From Minicystis rosea (lineage in GTDB: Bacteria; Myxococcota_A; Polyangia; Polyangiales; Polyangiaceae), in NCBI GenBank assembly GCA_001931535.1, contig CP016211.1, forward strand, positions 15,577,501 through 15,641,500: 64,000 nucleotides of DNA. The letters run 5' to 3'. The position numbers and the translations under genes were made by a program. Below, one piece after another: positions 43,784 through 53,044 of the stretch; within the stretch, counting starts at the first letter, position 1, and every line of letters starts with the position of its first letter. The notes below the pieces were generated by a model. The model saw nothing but the letters and a program-made list of their open reading frames with translations, did not search any database and was not told the DNA's origin.

Positions 43784-44354
43784 CAGCTTCGCCCAAAGGG
43801 CAGGACGCCGCGCCGGTGATCAGGCTGGCTGGTGGATGGTGCTCGGGGATCGAGCGATGACCCAGGCGCTGTTCGGCTTGGCTTTGGGGTGTAGCGAACG
43901 TCTCTTTTGCGGATTGGGCATGAGCGCTCAGCCTCTCTGCATTGCCCCTGTCGTCCAGGCGCCATGACGGCGCGCGCTGTGGCCGCCATTCGCCGGCGAA
44001 AGGCCGTGCATGATCCCCTGCGTCGGGTTGCGCTCGCACGTCGCTCCGTCGGCCCAATACATCGGATCATGGGCCACCCCTCAATCACTCAAATGGGTGA
44101 TTCGACGGAGCCTGGGCGCTCGGGCGCAGAGGATTCCGTACCCCTCGTGGACAGGTGTTGATGCTGCGGCCCGGGCGGTGCAATTGGGTGCAATCGAGGG
44201 CAAGGCCTGAAGGAAGCATGCGCTCCACGCCGCACCCGGCACGGAAGCTCTCGTCCTGCTGGCCGGAGTCACGGTGGAGAATCCAGAATGCGCCTTGACT
44301 TCGAGCGCGCTCGAAATCGTAGCTTCCCCGCGCTTTCGAGAAAGAAGGGGAAAC
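43784..44354. other. 571-bp gap upstream of the aldo/keto reductase
   Basis: No gene supported. Open frames on both strands have no domain. The last about 80 bases, which include an AGAAGGGGAAA ribosome site, should hold the promoter of the reductase gene. Confidence 0.35.
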
Positions 44355-45404
44355 ATGCGTTACAACCAATTGGGTAGGACCGGTCTCTTCGTCTCCGAGA
44401 TTTGCCTCGGGGCGATGACCTTCGGCGGCAAAGGCTTCTACCAGGCCATCGGCACGCTCGGCCATCAAGAGGTCGAGTCGCTCGTCGGCACCTCCATCGA
44501 TCACGGCGTCAACTTCATCGACACCGCCGACGTCTACTCCGAGGGCGAGAGCGAGAAGCTCGTCGGCGGCGCGCTCAAGTCGCTCGCGCGTCCTCGCGAG
44601 CAGATCGTCGTCGCCACCAAGGTCCGCGGCCGCGTCGGCCCGGGCGTGAACCAGGCCGGCCTCTCGCGCGGCCACATCCTCTCGAGCATCGACGGCAGCT
44701 TGAAGCGCCTCGGCCTCGAGTACGTCGACCTCTACCAAATCCACGGCTTCGATCCGGCGACGCCGATCGAGGAGACGGTGCGCGCGCTCGACGACGTGGT
44801 TCGCTCGGGCAAGGTCCGCTACGTCGGCTTCTCGAACCTGCCCGCGTGGGTCGCCTCGAAGGCGATCACCTTCGCCGAAGAGAACGGCCTCGCCCGCTTC
44901 CGGAGCGCGCAGGTCTACTACTCGATCGCCGGCCGCGACATCGAGCGCGAGATCGCGCCGCTCTGCCAGCACGAGGGCGTCGCCATTCTTCCGTGGAGCC
45001 CGCTCGCGGGAGGCCTGCTCTCGGGCAAATTCGATCCATCGAAGAAAGGCCCGGCCGACGCGCGCCGCGCCCAGTTCGACTTCCCGCCGGTGAACGACGA
45101 GCGACTCCCGCGCGTGCTCGGCGCGCTCCGCAAAGTCTCGGAGGCGACCGGCGCCTCGGTCGCGCGCATCGCGCTCGCTTGGCAGCTCACCAAGCCCTTC
45201 GTGACGAGCATCATCATCGGCGCGAAGAAGAAGGAGCAGCTCCTCGACAACCTCGCCGCCGTCGACGTGAAGCTCACCAGCGAGCAGCTCGAGATCCTCG
45301 ACGAGGCGAGCGCGCTTCCCTCGGAGTATCCAGGCTGGATTGTCGAGTGGCAGAGCGGCCGCGATCCGCGCGGCGTTCAAAAGAAGCTCGTCGAGAAGAA
45401 GTGA
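44355..45404 (+). CDS. Aldo/keto reductase, 349 aa
   Basis: Starts MRYNQLGRTGLFVSEICLGA after a GAAGGGGA ribosome site. It is a complete AKR barrel: DTADVYSEGESE contains the catalytic Asp and Tyr, VVATKV the Lys, and VDLYQIHGFD the His-type position. IIGAKKKEQLLDNLAAVDV is the NADPH-binding C-terminal motif. Closest in pattern to the YhdN/AKR11-14 general stress group. It reduces aldehydes or ketones with NADPH in the cytoplasm; the substrate is not predictable. Not in an operon; the 182-bp repeat begins 37 bp after its stop. Confidence 0.85.
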   Translation: MRYNQLGRTGLFVSEICLGAMTFGGKGFYQAIGTLGHQEVESLVGTSIDHGVNFIDTADVYSEGESEKLVGGALKSLARPREQIVVATKVRGRVGPGVNQAGLSRGHILSSIDGSLKRLGLEYVDLYQIHGFDPATPIEETVRALDDVVRSGKVRYVGFSNLPAWVASKAITFAEENGLARFRSAQVYYSIAGRDIEREIAPLCQHEGVAILPWSPLAGGLLSGKFDPSKKGPADARRAQFDFPPVNDERLPRVLGALRKVSEATGASVARIALAWQLTKPFVTSIIIGAKKKEQLLDNLAAVDVKLTSEQLEILDEASALPSEYPGWIVEWQSGRDPRGVQKKLVEKK

Positions 45405-45441
45405 GCGACGTCGAGCGAGGCTTGTCGGCCTCGTGCAGGTA

Positions 45442-45624
45442 GCCGATCCAAACGGGATGCGGAAGGCTAGGAGCAGGTTGCTCCATGCGGGGTTTGACGC
45501 AAGATCGCCTCCGCGACTCTCATCAAATCCTCGGATAGGTGCGTGATTTTACCGAGATGGCGCAACGATGGGGCCTTTGCACCGCGGCTGCTCGGCCCCA
45601 CGCTCGCGAGGCGCCACCAGGGTG
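45442..45624 (+). repeat. Dispersed 182-bp repeat, copy 2
   Basis: Second long copy of the repeat at 32332-32513, in the same orientation, 183 bases with a one-base insertion (GCAGGTTGCTCCATG against GCAGGTTGCCCATG). It has no open reading frame of its own that is conserved in both copies, so a non-autonomous mobile element or an IS end is more likely than a gene. Confidence 0.75.
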
Positions 45625-45848
45625 CCTTTGCTCAGAAACACACCGAGCCCAAGGCCCACGTACGATCCGCTCTGCACGCCCTGGCCCAGCACGCGTTTCT
45701 GAAGCGGACCATGGGAAGGCCGGGCGCAGGCACGTGCCGGGCACGTGCCTCGCCGCGAGCCAAGCCGCAGCGCTGATCAACGCGGTTTTTCGCGCCGGCG
45801 CCGCCGGCCCGCAAATTGCCATCAGCCCACGGCAGGAGAGACAAACCA

Positions 45849-46169
45849 ATGAACGAAGAGACGCTCTGGGACGACCTCAAGGACCAAATCACCAAGTGGT
45901 TAAACAATGGGTGCATTGGCAACAACTACACCGGCCGGGCGTACAACACCGGGTACGGCGGTCCGTATCAGGGAAACGTCACCGTGACGAGAAGGGTCTT
46001 CGATGCGGTCCTCGAAAGGCTCCGCGACCACAAGAGGCAAACGGACGCGCTCACCCACTTCAGCGTCAACGGCCCTCCCTCGACGAGCGTGACCGACGGG
46101 CACGACTTCGTCCTCCAGAATGGCCCGGACACGAAGCGGTTCGTCTATCACGTCATCATCAGCGGCTGA
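45849..46169 (+). CDS. Hypothetical protein, 106 aa
   Basis: The ATG at 45849 follows CAGGAGAGACAAACCA, a fair ribosome site. The N-terminal helix MNEETLWDDLKDQITKWLNN leads to Gly/Tyr/Asn-rich sequence (GNNYTGRAYNTGYGGPYQGN), then a helical segment and a beta end (KRFVYHVIISG). No family recognised. The low-GC Gly/Tyr/Asn patch is unlike the neighbouring genes. Its 3' end overlaps the 3' end of the acetyltransferase gene by 11 bases (tail to tail). Confidence 0.55.
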   Translation: MNEETLWDDLKDQITKWLNNGCIGNNYTGRAYNTGYGGPYQGNVTVTRRVFDAVLERLRDHKRQTDALTHFSVNGPPSTSVTDGHDFVLQNGPDTKRFVYHVIISG

Positions 46170-46731
46170 GCTTCGATTCGCACGCGCCGGCGGGGCGCTC
46201 GAGCACGATCACCTCGTCTCCGTGATACGTGGTCTCGACCCAGGGCCGATATCCACACTTCTCCGCCACACGGAGTGAAGGCGCGTGACCGCGGTCGATG
46301 ATGCACACCGTGCGCACCGGCCCGAAGCGCTCTTCGAGCCACGCCGTGGCCGCCTTCACGGCCTCGGTCGCGTAGCCTTTTCCCTGCGCCCACGGCGCGA
46401 GCACCCACCCGCCCTCGGGCGCGCCGGCGAGCGGAGGATCGATGTCGCGCTCGAAGTTGGCATAACCCACCTCGCCGACGAAGCGATCCGTCGCGCGCTC
46501 GCGGACCACCCAGTACCCGAAACCGAGGAGCGACCAGTGGCCGACCACGCGCAGGACCTTGGCCCAGGTCTCCTCGCGCGTGGACGGGCGGCCGCCGATG
46601 TTGCGCGTCACCTCGGGATCCGCCCACATCGCGGCGCTGTCGGCGAGGTCGGCGACGGTGTGCCCGCGCAGCAGGAGGCGCGGCGTTTCGATTGTCGGGA
46701 TGGCGGGCGTGAGCGGTGCTTGGGAGGTCAT
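46159..46731 (-). CDS. GNAT acetyltransferase (RimJ/RimL-like), 190 aa
   Basis: Residues 14-180 match the RimJ/RimL type of GNAT fold: IPTIETPRLLLRGHTVADLA at the start, then APWAQGKGYATEAVKAATAW for the acetyl-CoA pyrophosphate loop (Q/RxxGxG/A as QGKGYA), and SLRVAEKCGYRPW near the end. Such enzymes transfer acetyl groups to protein N-termini, antibiotics or small amines; here the acceptor is unknown. It is divergent from the gene starting at 46738, with only a 6-bp gap between start codons. Confidence 0.8.
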   Translation of the reverse strand: MTSQAPLTPAIPTIETPRLLLRGHTVADLADSAAMWADPEVTRNIGGRPSTREETWAKVLRVVGHWSLLGFGYWVVRERATDRFVGEVGYANFERDIDPPLAGAPEGGWVLAPWAQGKGYATEAVKAATAWLEERFGPVRTVCIIDRGHAPSLRVAEKCGYRPWVETTYHGDEVIVLERPAGACESKLSR

Positions 46732-46737
46732 CGGCCG

Positions 46738-47139
46738 ATGACACTAACGCACGGCGACGGCTTCGCGAACGAGGGTTCCCACATCAAGGTCCGTTACGCG
46801 CTCACCCGTGGCCCCGAGGCCGATGCGGTCGCCGATGAGACGATGACGATTTTCTCCCACGCCTCCGACGACGTCGTGCGGGCGGCCGCGGAGGACGAGA
46901 GCGAGGGCCTGCAGCATGTGGTGAGCTGGATGCTGAGCGCCACGGCGCTGGGGGATCAGGCGGGGCATGCGTGGTTGACCGGGCTGATCGAGAAGCGGCT
47001 CGCGCACGAGAATTCCGCCGTTCGCTGGGCCGCCGTGCGCGCAACGAGCTGGCTCGAATGGCCCGATTTCCGCGCCACGCGTTCGGACGCCGCGGCGCTT
47101 GCCGAAGCCTATGCGCTTCGCGACCAGGGCCAATTATAG
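46738..47139 (+). CDS. Hypothetical protein, HEAT-like, 133 aa
   Basis: The ATG at 46738 is the first good start and lies back-to-back with the acetyltransferase gene. It is helical, with a pair KRLAHENSAVRWAAVRATSW that resembles a single HEAT repeat, and begins MTLTHGDGFANEGSHIKVRY. No catalytic motif. Whether it works with the acetyltransferase is unknown; the 6-bp divergent spacing means the two promoters must overlap each other's coding sequence. Confidence 0.55.
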   Translation: MTLTHGDGFANEGSHIKVRYALTRGPEADAVADETMTIFSHASDDVVRAAAEDESEGLQHVVSWMLSATALGDQAGHAWLTGLIEKRLAHENSAVRWAAVRATSWLEWPDFRATRSDAAALAEAYALRDQGQL

Positions 47140-47379
47140 GCCGCCAGTTCGCGTCAGACCCGCAGATAGCGGAAATACCACACCTCGTGCCCCAGCCGCC
47201 GCGCCTTCGCCGGTGGCGAAGAACACCGAGTCCTCGTCGACGGCCACGGTCGGGAGCAACCGCATCTCGGCGTTCGTGGCGAGCGACACGGGCGCGCTCG
47301 CCGAGAGGCGAACGAGCGCCCTGTTCCAGAGCCCGTCGTCCGTGGAGATGAAGGGAGAGTCCGAGATCGAGAGGAACAA
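47134..47379 (-). pseudogene. C-terminal fragment of a secreted beta-propeller-type protein
   Basis: The segment reads LVRLSASAPVSLATNAEMRL then LPTVAVDEDSVFFATGEG. This resembles blade repeats of myxobacterial exported propellers (LPxxxxPxxLAxxxxxPxxIAVDxxxVYxxxxG). No signal peptide or start remains; the 5' part is lost toward 47500. Weak assignment. Confidence 0.35.
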
Positions 47380-47598
47380 GCTCTTTTATCGTAGGCGGGC
47401 ACCGAGCCCGGAACCCGGATGAGCAGGACAGGAAGTCGTGCTCGTAGAGGGGTTCGAGCACTTCGACGTGCTCGCGCGCACTGCGCCACGGCGAGATGAG
47501 AACGAGAGCACGACTTGTGGAACGAATTCGACCGTCCGCGTCGAAAGATATGCGCTTCGACGCGCTCCTCGAGCGTCATAGAGTTGAAGGAGGCGCGC

Positions 47599-48612
47599 AT
47601 GTTCGTTCCTCGCAGGGTACCCGTGGAGAGGCGAGAGACATTGGGCGCCTCGACGTGTCGAGACGCGGACCGGGCACTTGCCGCGAGCCTCGTGGGGCAC
47701 CGGCTCGATCATCGCTATGACGTGGTGCGCTGCCTCGGTGTCGGGGGAATGGGCGTCGTCTACGCGGCCCGCCCCATCGTCGCCGGTCGGGAGGTGGCGG
47801 TGAAGGTGCTGCACCAGAACGGCCTCGGCGAGCCGGATGGTGTGGGACGTCTGCTGGTGGAGGTCGAAGCCGGCGCCATCGTCCATCATCCCAACGTCGT
47901 TCGCATTCACGACTTCGGTTGTACTCCCGAGGGGCTCTCCTATCTGGTCATGGAGCTGCTCGAAGGAGCCACGGTGCGGCGAGCGCTCGACGCGGGACCC
48001 ATCTCGATGGCACAGGCGCTCTCGATAGCCATTCAGCTCTGCGCCGGGCTCCAGGCGATGCACGGGCAGGCCGTCTTCCACCGGGACCTCAAGCCCGAGA
48101 ACGTGATGCTCTGCGGGGCCTCCGGCGCCGTGAAGATCCTCGACTTCGGAGCTGCCCAGGTCCTTCGTGGGTCGTCGAATCGCAAAGATGTGCCCACCTC
48201 GGATGCGCCGGCGAAGGTCGTGGGGAGCCGACCGTACATGAGCCCGGAGCATGCCATGGGAGGCACGGTGGATGCGCGCGGAGACATCTATTCGCTCGGC
48301 GTGATGCTCCACGAGATGCTCGTCGGACAGCGGCCCACCGAGGGCGTCTCCCCAACGGACCTGCTCGAACAGCACATCGCGCGCGCCGAACCGCTCGCGC
48401 AAAGGGCGCTGCGCCCCCACGCGCAGGCGCTCGGGCAGCTCGTCCACCGTTGCCTCCAGCCGCGCCGTGAGGATCGACCACGCTCGGTGGAGGTGGTGCG
48501 CGACGCGCTCGCCCGAACCTTGGCGCGGCTCGATGGGACGGCTGGCTCGATCCCTCGTGCGCGGGCTCGCCGACTGGCACCCTCGCCCCTGCGGACATGC
48601 CTTACCGCGTGA
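47599..48612 (+). CDS. Ser/Thr protein kinase (Hanks-type), 337 aa
   Basis: The ATG at 47599 is the first after upstream frameshift noise. A full kinase domain is present: glycine loop GVGGMGVVY (residues 47-55), ATP-binding Lys69 in VAVKVL, catalytic loop HRDLKPEN (161-168), DFG at 182-184, and SPEHAMGG in place of APE. No membrane segment or extracellular sensor is seen, so it is cytoplasmic. It faces the FHA/sigma-54 activator convergently across a perfect inverted repeat. FHA domains bind phosphothreonine, so a kinase-to-FHA link is plausible but inferred. Confidence 0.85.
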   Translation: MFVPRRVPVERRETLGASTCRDADRALAASLVGHRLDHRYDVVRCLGVGGMGVVYAARPIVAGREVAVKVLHQNGLGEPDGVGRLLVEVEAGAIVHHPNVVRIHDFGCTPEGLSYLVMELLEGATVRRALDAGPISMAQALSIAIQLCAGLQAMHGQAVFHRDLKPENVMLCGASGAVKILDFGAAQVLRGSSNRKDVPTSDAPAKVVGSRPYMSPEHAMGGTVDARGDIYSLGVMLHEMLVGQRPTEGVSPTDLLEQHIARAEPLAQRALRPHAQALGQLVHRCLQPRREDRPRSVEVVRDALARTLARLDGTAGSIPRARARRLAPSPLRTCLTA

Positions 48613-48730
48613 GCGCGGTCTCGCAGAGAGGAGCGTTATCGGAGATCGTCGCCGAGCCCGTCATCGCCATGACGGGCGGCCGCGTATCTCGCTCTCGACG
48701 TGTCGGCTCGGGACCCGACCGAGAGAGACG

Positions 48731-48755
48731 ACGTCTGGCCCGAGCGGCCAGACGT
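48731..48755 (+). terminator. Bidirectional terminator-like hairpin
   Basis: ACGTCTGGCC and GGCCAGACGT pair perfectly (10 bp) around the loop CGAGC. It lies between the convergent kinase gene (stop 48612) and activator gene (stop 48817). On the minus strand the stem is followed by CGTCTCTCTC, a modest pyrimidine run; on the plus strand TCAAAAGG follows. Confidence 0.55.
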
Positions 48756-48816
48756 TCAAAAGGCGAAGGTGGTTCGATGTCCGGGGGGTGAAACGGGCAG
48801 AGGGGCTCAATGGAGC

Positions 48817-50163
48817 TCAGCGCGCGTCGTCGCCCGACCGGAACTCCTTTGGGTCGATCCCTCGTTTCTCCAGCCACCGGTAGAGTTGCTGTCGCGAGCA
48901 ACCTACGTGACGGGCTGCCGCCGAGATCCGTCCATTGGTCAGATCGAGGGCCCTTTGGAGCTCTTCTGCCGAGGGGACGCCCTTCGGCTTCGAAGCCGAA
49001 AGGCCGCTGGACGCCACGGCGGAGGTCGCCGTGAGCGCTGCCGCCACTTCGGGGCACAGATCGAGCGGCCCTCCGTGCGGGGCCGCCAGCACGGCGATGG
49101 AGAGGACGTTGAGCAAGCCACGCACGTTGAGCGGCCAAGGATGGGTGAAGAGCGCCTCCGAGAGGCGCGCCGTCATCCGTTTGCCGGCGGCGTTGCTGCG
49201 CGCGAGGAGGTGACGCACGAGCGCGGGGAGATCGTCGCGCCGCTCGCGCAGCGGCGGAACCGGGATGAGCCATTGGGCGAGCCGCGCATACAGGTCCGAG
49301 CGGAAACGCTGCTGCCGGACCTCCTCGATCAGATCACGGTTGGTGGCAGCGACGATGGCGACGTCGCTGGGCACGTCTTCGGTGCTCCCCACGGGGCGCA
49401 CCTTCCCGACCTCGAGCACCCTGAGGAGCTTGGCTTGGAGCGGCAATGGCATCTCGCCGATCTCGTCGAGGAAGAGCGTGCCGCGATCGGCCGCGCGAAA
49501 CAGTCCAGGCTGATCCTTCACGGCCCCTGTGAACGCTCCTCGAACGTGACCGAACAGCTCACTCGCGAGGATGTCCTCGGAGAACGCACCGCAGTTGACG
49601 GCGACCAAGCGCCCCGGCCGTCCGCTCCGCTGGTGCAGCGCCTCGGCCACGAGCTCTTTGCCCGTGCCGGTCTCGCCGGTGACCAGCACCGCCCGCGGCT
49701 TCCCGGCGACCATCCCGATCGCGCGTCGCACGGCCGCGATTCTGTCGCTGTCTCCGATCAATTTGGGGGCGATGGCCTGAGCACCGTCGCCGTCGGCCAT
49801 CTGGCCGGCGTAGATCACGAGCGACGATCCGAGGCGGAGGACGTCACCTCGCGTGAGCGATCGCTCGCCCTGGAGCCGCTCGCCGTTCACCCAAGTGCCA
49901 TTGCGGCTGCCCAGATCTCGCACCACCCAGCGATCGCGCTTGCGCCGCACCTCGGCGTGGCGCCGCGAGAGCTGGGCATCGTCGAGCGGGCCTCCCGGAA
50001 AGAAGAGGACGTCGCGCCCGAAGAGCGCGCCCTCGGGTGGGAGCGTGCACCTTTCGACGGGGCGCGCGCCGCCGTCGGTGAACCCCAGAATCAGCATGTC
50101 GTGCGACGTGAGCACCGCCGGCTCGGGGGTTGGATCCATCTCGTCCGTGCTGAGAGTTGTCAT
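48817..50163 (-). CDS. FHA-domain sigma-54-dependent transcriptional activator, 448 aa
   Basis: Residues about 25-118 are an FHA domain with LFGRD, SRRHAEV and LGSRNGTWVNG, which binds phosphothreonine. Residues 130-370 are the AAA+ activator core: Walker A GETGTGKE (163-170), sigma-54-contacting GAFTGA (209-214), Walker B LFLDE (230-234). The C-terminus (about 410-440) is a Fis-type helix-turn-helix (GRISAAARHVGCSRQQLYRW). No response-regulator receiver is present, so the FHA domain is the sensor. It is encoded on the strand of the contractile-injection operon, downstream of it, and likely controls it or the toxins. No target promoter was identified. Confidence 0.9.
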   Translation of the reverse strand: MTTLSTDEMDPTPEPAVLTSHDMLILGFTDGGARPVERCTLPPEGALFGRDVLFFPGGPLDDAQLSRRHAEVRRKRDRWVVRDLGSRNGTWVNGERLQGERSLTRGDVLRLGSSLVIYAGQMADGDGAQAIAPKLIGDSDRIAAVRRAIGMVAGKPRAVLVTGETGTGKELVAEALHQRSGRPGRLVAVNCGAFSEDILASELFGHVRGAFTGAVKDQPGLFRAADRGTLFLDEIGEMPLPLQAKLLRVLEVGKVRPVGSTEDVPSDVAIVAATNRDLIEEVRQQRFRSDLYARLAQWLIPVPPLRERRDDLPALVRHLLARSNAAGKRMTARLSEALFTHPWPLNVRGLLNVLSIAVLAAPHGGPLDLCPEVAAALTATSAVASSGLSASKPKGVPSAEELQRALDLTNGRISAAARHVGCSRQQLYRWLEKRGIDPKEFRSGDDAR

Positions 50164-50674
50164 GAACGCCTAAACGCATCAGCGGCCCAATCACATCCAC
50201 GCTCGTTCGAAATGTGATTGGTGTGGATCGATGTTGCGCGACTCCATGGCTCGAGCGCCTCGGTGGTTTGGAGGTGCCGAGTCGGCGGGGTGTTCGACTG
50301 TGAATGGAGCGTCCGTTGCCCTGAGACGCTTAAACACGAAGGCGAGCGGTTGTTTGGGCAGCGGTGCTCGCGGCCGCGAGAAAGGTGTACAGGTCGGGTT
50401 GACCGGCGATCCGTGATGGTGAGCCGGATGCTTGCGCGACTGGCCTGCTCGTAGAGCATGGCATTCACCCGCCTTGCCCTGGGTTGGGCACGGTGTTCGT
50501 GATCTTGATGAAGAGGCGAATCGTTTGGCGGGTGCAGGGCCGAAACATTCCTCGACTCGAGTCCACCCGCCGATCGCGGAAGAACCCTCGACCTCCGGCG
50601 CGCCGAGCTTGCCGGCGAACGCTTGGTGGAATGTCAGCGTGCTGTCGTTCGAGGCTCGCGAACGGTGTGAACGG
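50164..50674. other. 511-bp gap between activator and DUF4157-linked gene
   Basis: No gene or domain is recognised in either strand. It should contain the promoter of the activator gene. No clear -24/-12 element was found by eye. Confidence 0.35.
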
Positions 50675-51733
50675 TCATATCCTGACGTACTTGACAGCCC
50701 AGTTCCAGTTCGGCAATCCGGCATCCAGGATCGCCTTGAGATCTTGGTGTCCCGAGACGAAGCCAGGGGACCAGCTCACGAGGTCATCCCAGCTATCGTC
50801 ATACTCTTTCACGCGTGCCCCCGAGTGCTTTGTGTATAGCCTTCCATGCGGCTCCAGATGAACGTGGAGCACTGCTCTCCGGCCATCGTACGTCCCCGTG
50901 ACCTTGGCCATGGGTTTTTGACCATTTCGTGAATTCAGGCCGTTCGAGCGCTCGAAGGAGCCGCCGTCGGGAACGAATTCTTTCCCGCTGCTCTGGACGA
51001 TGATGGCTCGGCTCCTTTCCGTGGGCGTCTTCGATTCCGAGTCCCGCACCGGGGCCGAGTGCGACATGCTGAACGACTGCGAGGTGGAAGACGACTGCGA
51101 GGTCGACGGGGACGTGGGGGACGACTGCGAGGCGGAGGACGACTGCGAGGTCGACGGTGAGGACAGGGCCGCAGGCGCCCGTTCTTTCCACCATGCTACG
51201 GTGGCTTCTTCATCGATGCATGCGATTGCACCCAGAGAATCTCTATTCCTACTCATTCTCTCGAGCGAGCTGAGGAGCCTCCTCCCAGGCGCCGTGAGCG
51301 AGTCCACATGGTTCTTGAGCTCAGCGATGGCTTTCTCTACCTCGACCCACCGCTCCTCCTCGGCCTTGCGCTCCTCCTCCTTCGCCCACCCCTCCTTGAC
51401 GCCCTCCGCGTCGCTCTTCTGCTTCTGCTCCTCTTTGTCCTGTTGGCGTCCAAGCTCCGTGTAGCGCCGGCGTGCACCGAGCACGCCGGCCACAGTGGCC
51501 ACACCGGCCACACCGGCCACGCCTACGGCCATGGCCAGTGCAGAGGGCTGCGTTGCCACCGCCGCCACTGTTGCCACTGCCGCCACTGTCGCCGCCCTTG
51601 CCGCCCACTTCGCCCCACCGCTGCGTCCACCATCCCGGTTCACCTTTTCAGCGTCGCGCCGCTTCTGTTCCAAACGAGCATCTTCTTGGTCGATCCCATT
51701 GATCATCCTGAAGAGGAGCGACTTGGTATCCAT
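50675..51733 (-). CDS. C-terminal part of a probable frameshifted DUF4157 protein (hypothetical, 352 aa)
   Basis: From the ATG at 51733 (MDTKSLLFRMINGIDQ). Open frame continues upstream without a good start to about 51886 (NDPENLAQIYGKQSAAYISA, AGRFAEAAVYLEAIKDAFKD), where it meets the upstream DUF4157 gene. A hydrophobic Ala/Val-rich double segment (about residues 47-85, VAAVATVAAVATQPSALAMA) is followed by a charged coiled coil (DKEEQKQKSDAEGVKEGWAK), a Ser-rich linker (SSPSTSQSSSASQSS), and a C-terminal domain (TGTYDGRRAVLHVHLEPHGR). The hydrophobic pair may insert in a membrane. Cargo of the injection system is a plausible role. Confidence 0.6.
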   Translation of the reverse strand: MDTKSLLFRMINGIDQEDARLEQKRRDAEKVNRDGGRSGGAKWAARAATVAAVATVAAVATQPSALAMAVGVAGVAGVATVAGVLGARRRYTELGRQQDKEEQKQKSDAEGVKEGWAKEEERKAEEERWVEVEKAIAELKNHVDSLTAPGRRLLSSLERMSRNRDSLGAIACIDEEATVAWWKERAPAALSSPSTSQSSSASQSSPTSPSTSQSSSTSQSFSMSHSAPVRDSESKTPTERSRAIIVQSSGKEFVPDGGSFERSNGLNSRNGQKPMAKVTGTYDGRRAVLHVHLEPHGRLYTKHSGARVKEYDDSWDDLVSWSPGFVSGHQDLKAILDAGLPNWNWAVKYVRI

Positions 51734-52758
51734 ATCGCTCTTCTGTTTGGTGCCCCTGTAGTCTTTGAAAGCATCCTTGATCGCCTCCAGGTAGACAGCG
51801 GCCTCTGCGAACCTTCCGGCTTTGCAAGCGCTGATGTAGGCTGCGCTCTGCTTGCCGTATATCTGTGCCAGGTTCTCCGGATCGTTGGGGGCTTATCTGC
51901 CCTTTTCAGTATCTTGCGATACTCGTCCTCGGACAGGAGCTCTCTCTGCACCACAGCGCCTGCGAGCGCCGGCGCGGAGGCCCCGTTTCCGCTTCGCGGG
52001 CCTGCATAGCAGTCCAGCATATGCTCGCTCGATTGGCCGGCCACCACGCGGGCGGCCACCGCGTCGGCGTGGCGCTCGTGGCGGTCGTGGGCCTTTCCGA
52101 CGCCGCCGGGGACGGGGGCGCCGGAGCGCTGCTGGAGGAAGTGAGTGGCCTCGTGCGCCGCGGTGAAGAGGCTCGGTGTCCGGGAGAAGGCCACGTGATC
52201 TCCCCAGGTGAACGCCTCCGCGCCCATCCCGTGGGCGCCGGTGGTCGCCGCGCCGCCGAGGTGGGCTTGGATCCCGGAGATATCATGTCGACCGAACGAG
52301 CGTTGGATCTCGGCGAGGTGAGGCAGCGGCTCGGCGGGGCCGCTCGTGCCGAGCCTGGCGGACGCCTGGACGGTGGCTGTCGAGATCTGTTCCGGAGATC
52401 GGGGGCCGGCGCCGCCGGGGCCCAGCGCGCGAGTCTGGATCGGAGGGATGGATGCGTTGCGCCCATCGGGCATCGCGTCTACCTCCGGCGCGCGCGTGGA
52501 GGCGGCGAGGAGGGGATTGGCGAGGCTCTGGACCGACTCCGGGATCCCGCTTCGAGGCGCCGCGGCTCCATCGAGAGAGCCTCTGACGAAGGTGCTTCCG
52601 GTGAAGCGCGGGGCGGCGAGCGCCGGCGGGACGTGGCTCGTCACGGCGAGCGCGGGAGAGCTTTGCGTGATGACCTCGCCGGAGAGGCGGGCGTCCGGCC
52701 CTTTCCCTCTCGCGCTCGTCTCTCTCCCTCGTGTCGAAGCATGGTGACGATGGTTCAT
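51703..52758 (-). CDS. DUF4157-domain protein (injection-system-associated), 5' part of frameshifted gene
   Basis: The ATG at 52758 follows GGGGAGG at correct spacing. A disordered Pro/Ser-rich region (about 150 residues) precedes a DUF4157 domain: GMGAEAFTWGDHVAFSRTPS, then AAHEATHFLQQRSGAP (metal-binding HExxH), then DRHERHADAVAARVVAGQ. DUF4157 marks proteins linked to extracellular contractile injection systems, often as cargo. Near 51887-51891 a run of five G (C on the coding strand) marks the probable frameshift. Beyond it the annotated frame (PPTIRRTWHRYTASRAQ) is nonsense, while the neighbouring frame is folded-looking and continues the next gene. One added base would give a protein of about 695 residues. 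Confidence 0.75.
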   Translation of the reverse strand: MNHRHHASTRGRETSARGKGPDARLSGEVITQSSPALAVTSHVPPALAAPRFTGSTFVRGSLDGAAAPRSGIPESVQSLANPLLAASTRAPEVDAMPDGRNASIPPIQTRALGPGGAGPRSPEQISTATVQASARLGTSGPAEPLPHLAEIQRSFGRHDISGIQAHLGGAATTGAHGMGAEAFTWGDHVAFSRTPSLFTAAHEATHFLQQRSGAPVPGGVGKAHDRHERHADAVAARVVAGQSSEHMLDCYAGPRSGNGASAPALAGAVVQRELLSEDEYRKILKRADKPPTIRRTWHRYTASRAQPTSALAKPEGSQRPLSTWRRSRMLSKTTGAPNRRAIWIPSRSSSG

Positions 52759-53044
52759 GTGGCCTCCCCGGCGCGTGGGCGCGCGGCATCCGTCCAATCT
52801 GCAGGGCGCGTGCCGGGGCAATTGCCGTCCTCCACGCCATGAAAGAGCCCTGGGCCGGCCCGCCGACAGGGCCCGAATCACTGTCCGCGTTCGTCGGCGG
52901 ATGTACCGCGGACACCACCCGAGCCGCCGGCGCGCGCGTCCGGCGGCCATTCTCCTTCTCCAGCGCCGCCGCGACGTCCATCCGTGCGCGACGGCGGCCG
53001 CCGGCACCGAAGTGGCTGACCCCTCATCCGACGTCATTGATGAT

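Noticed and set aside
50432..50839. Possible gene upstream of the FHA activator
   Set aside because: No domain, biased composition and overlap with the end of the 352-residue protein gene argue against it.
52130..52160. HEATH motif in the DUF4157 protein as evidence of an active zinc protease
   Set aside because: The HExxH-like motif is characteristic of the DUF4157 domain itself; protease activity is not established for it.
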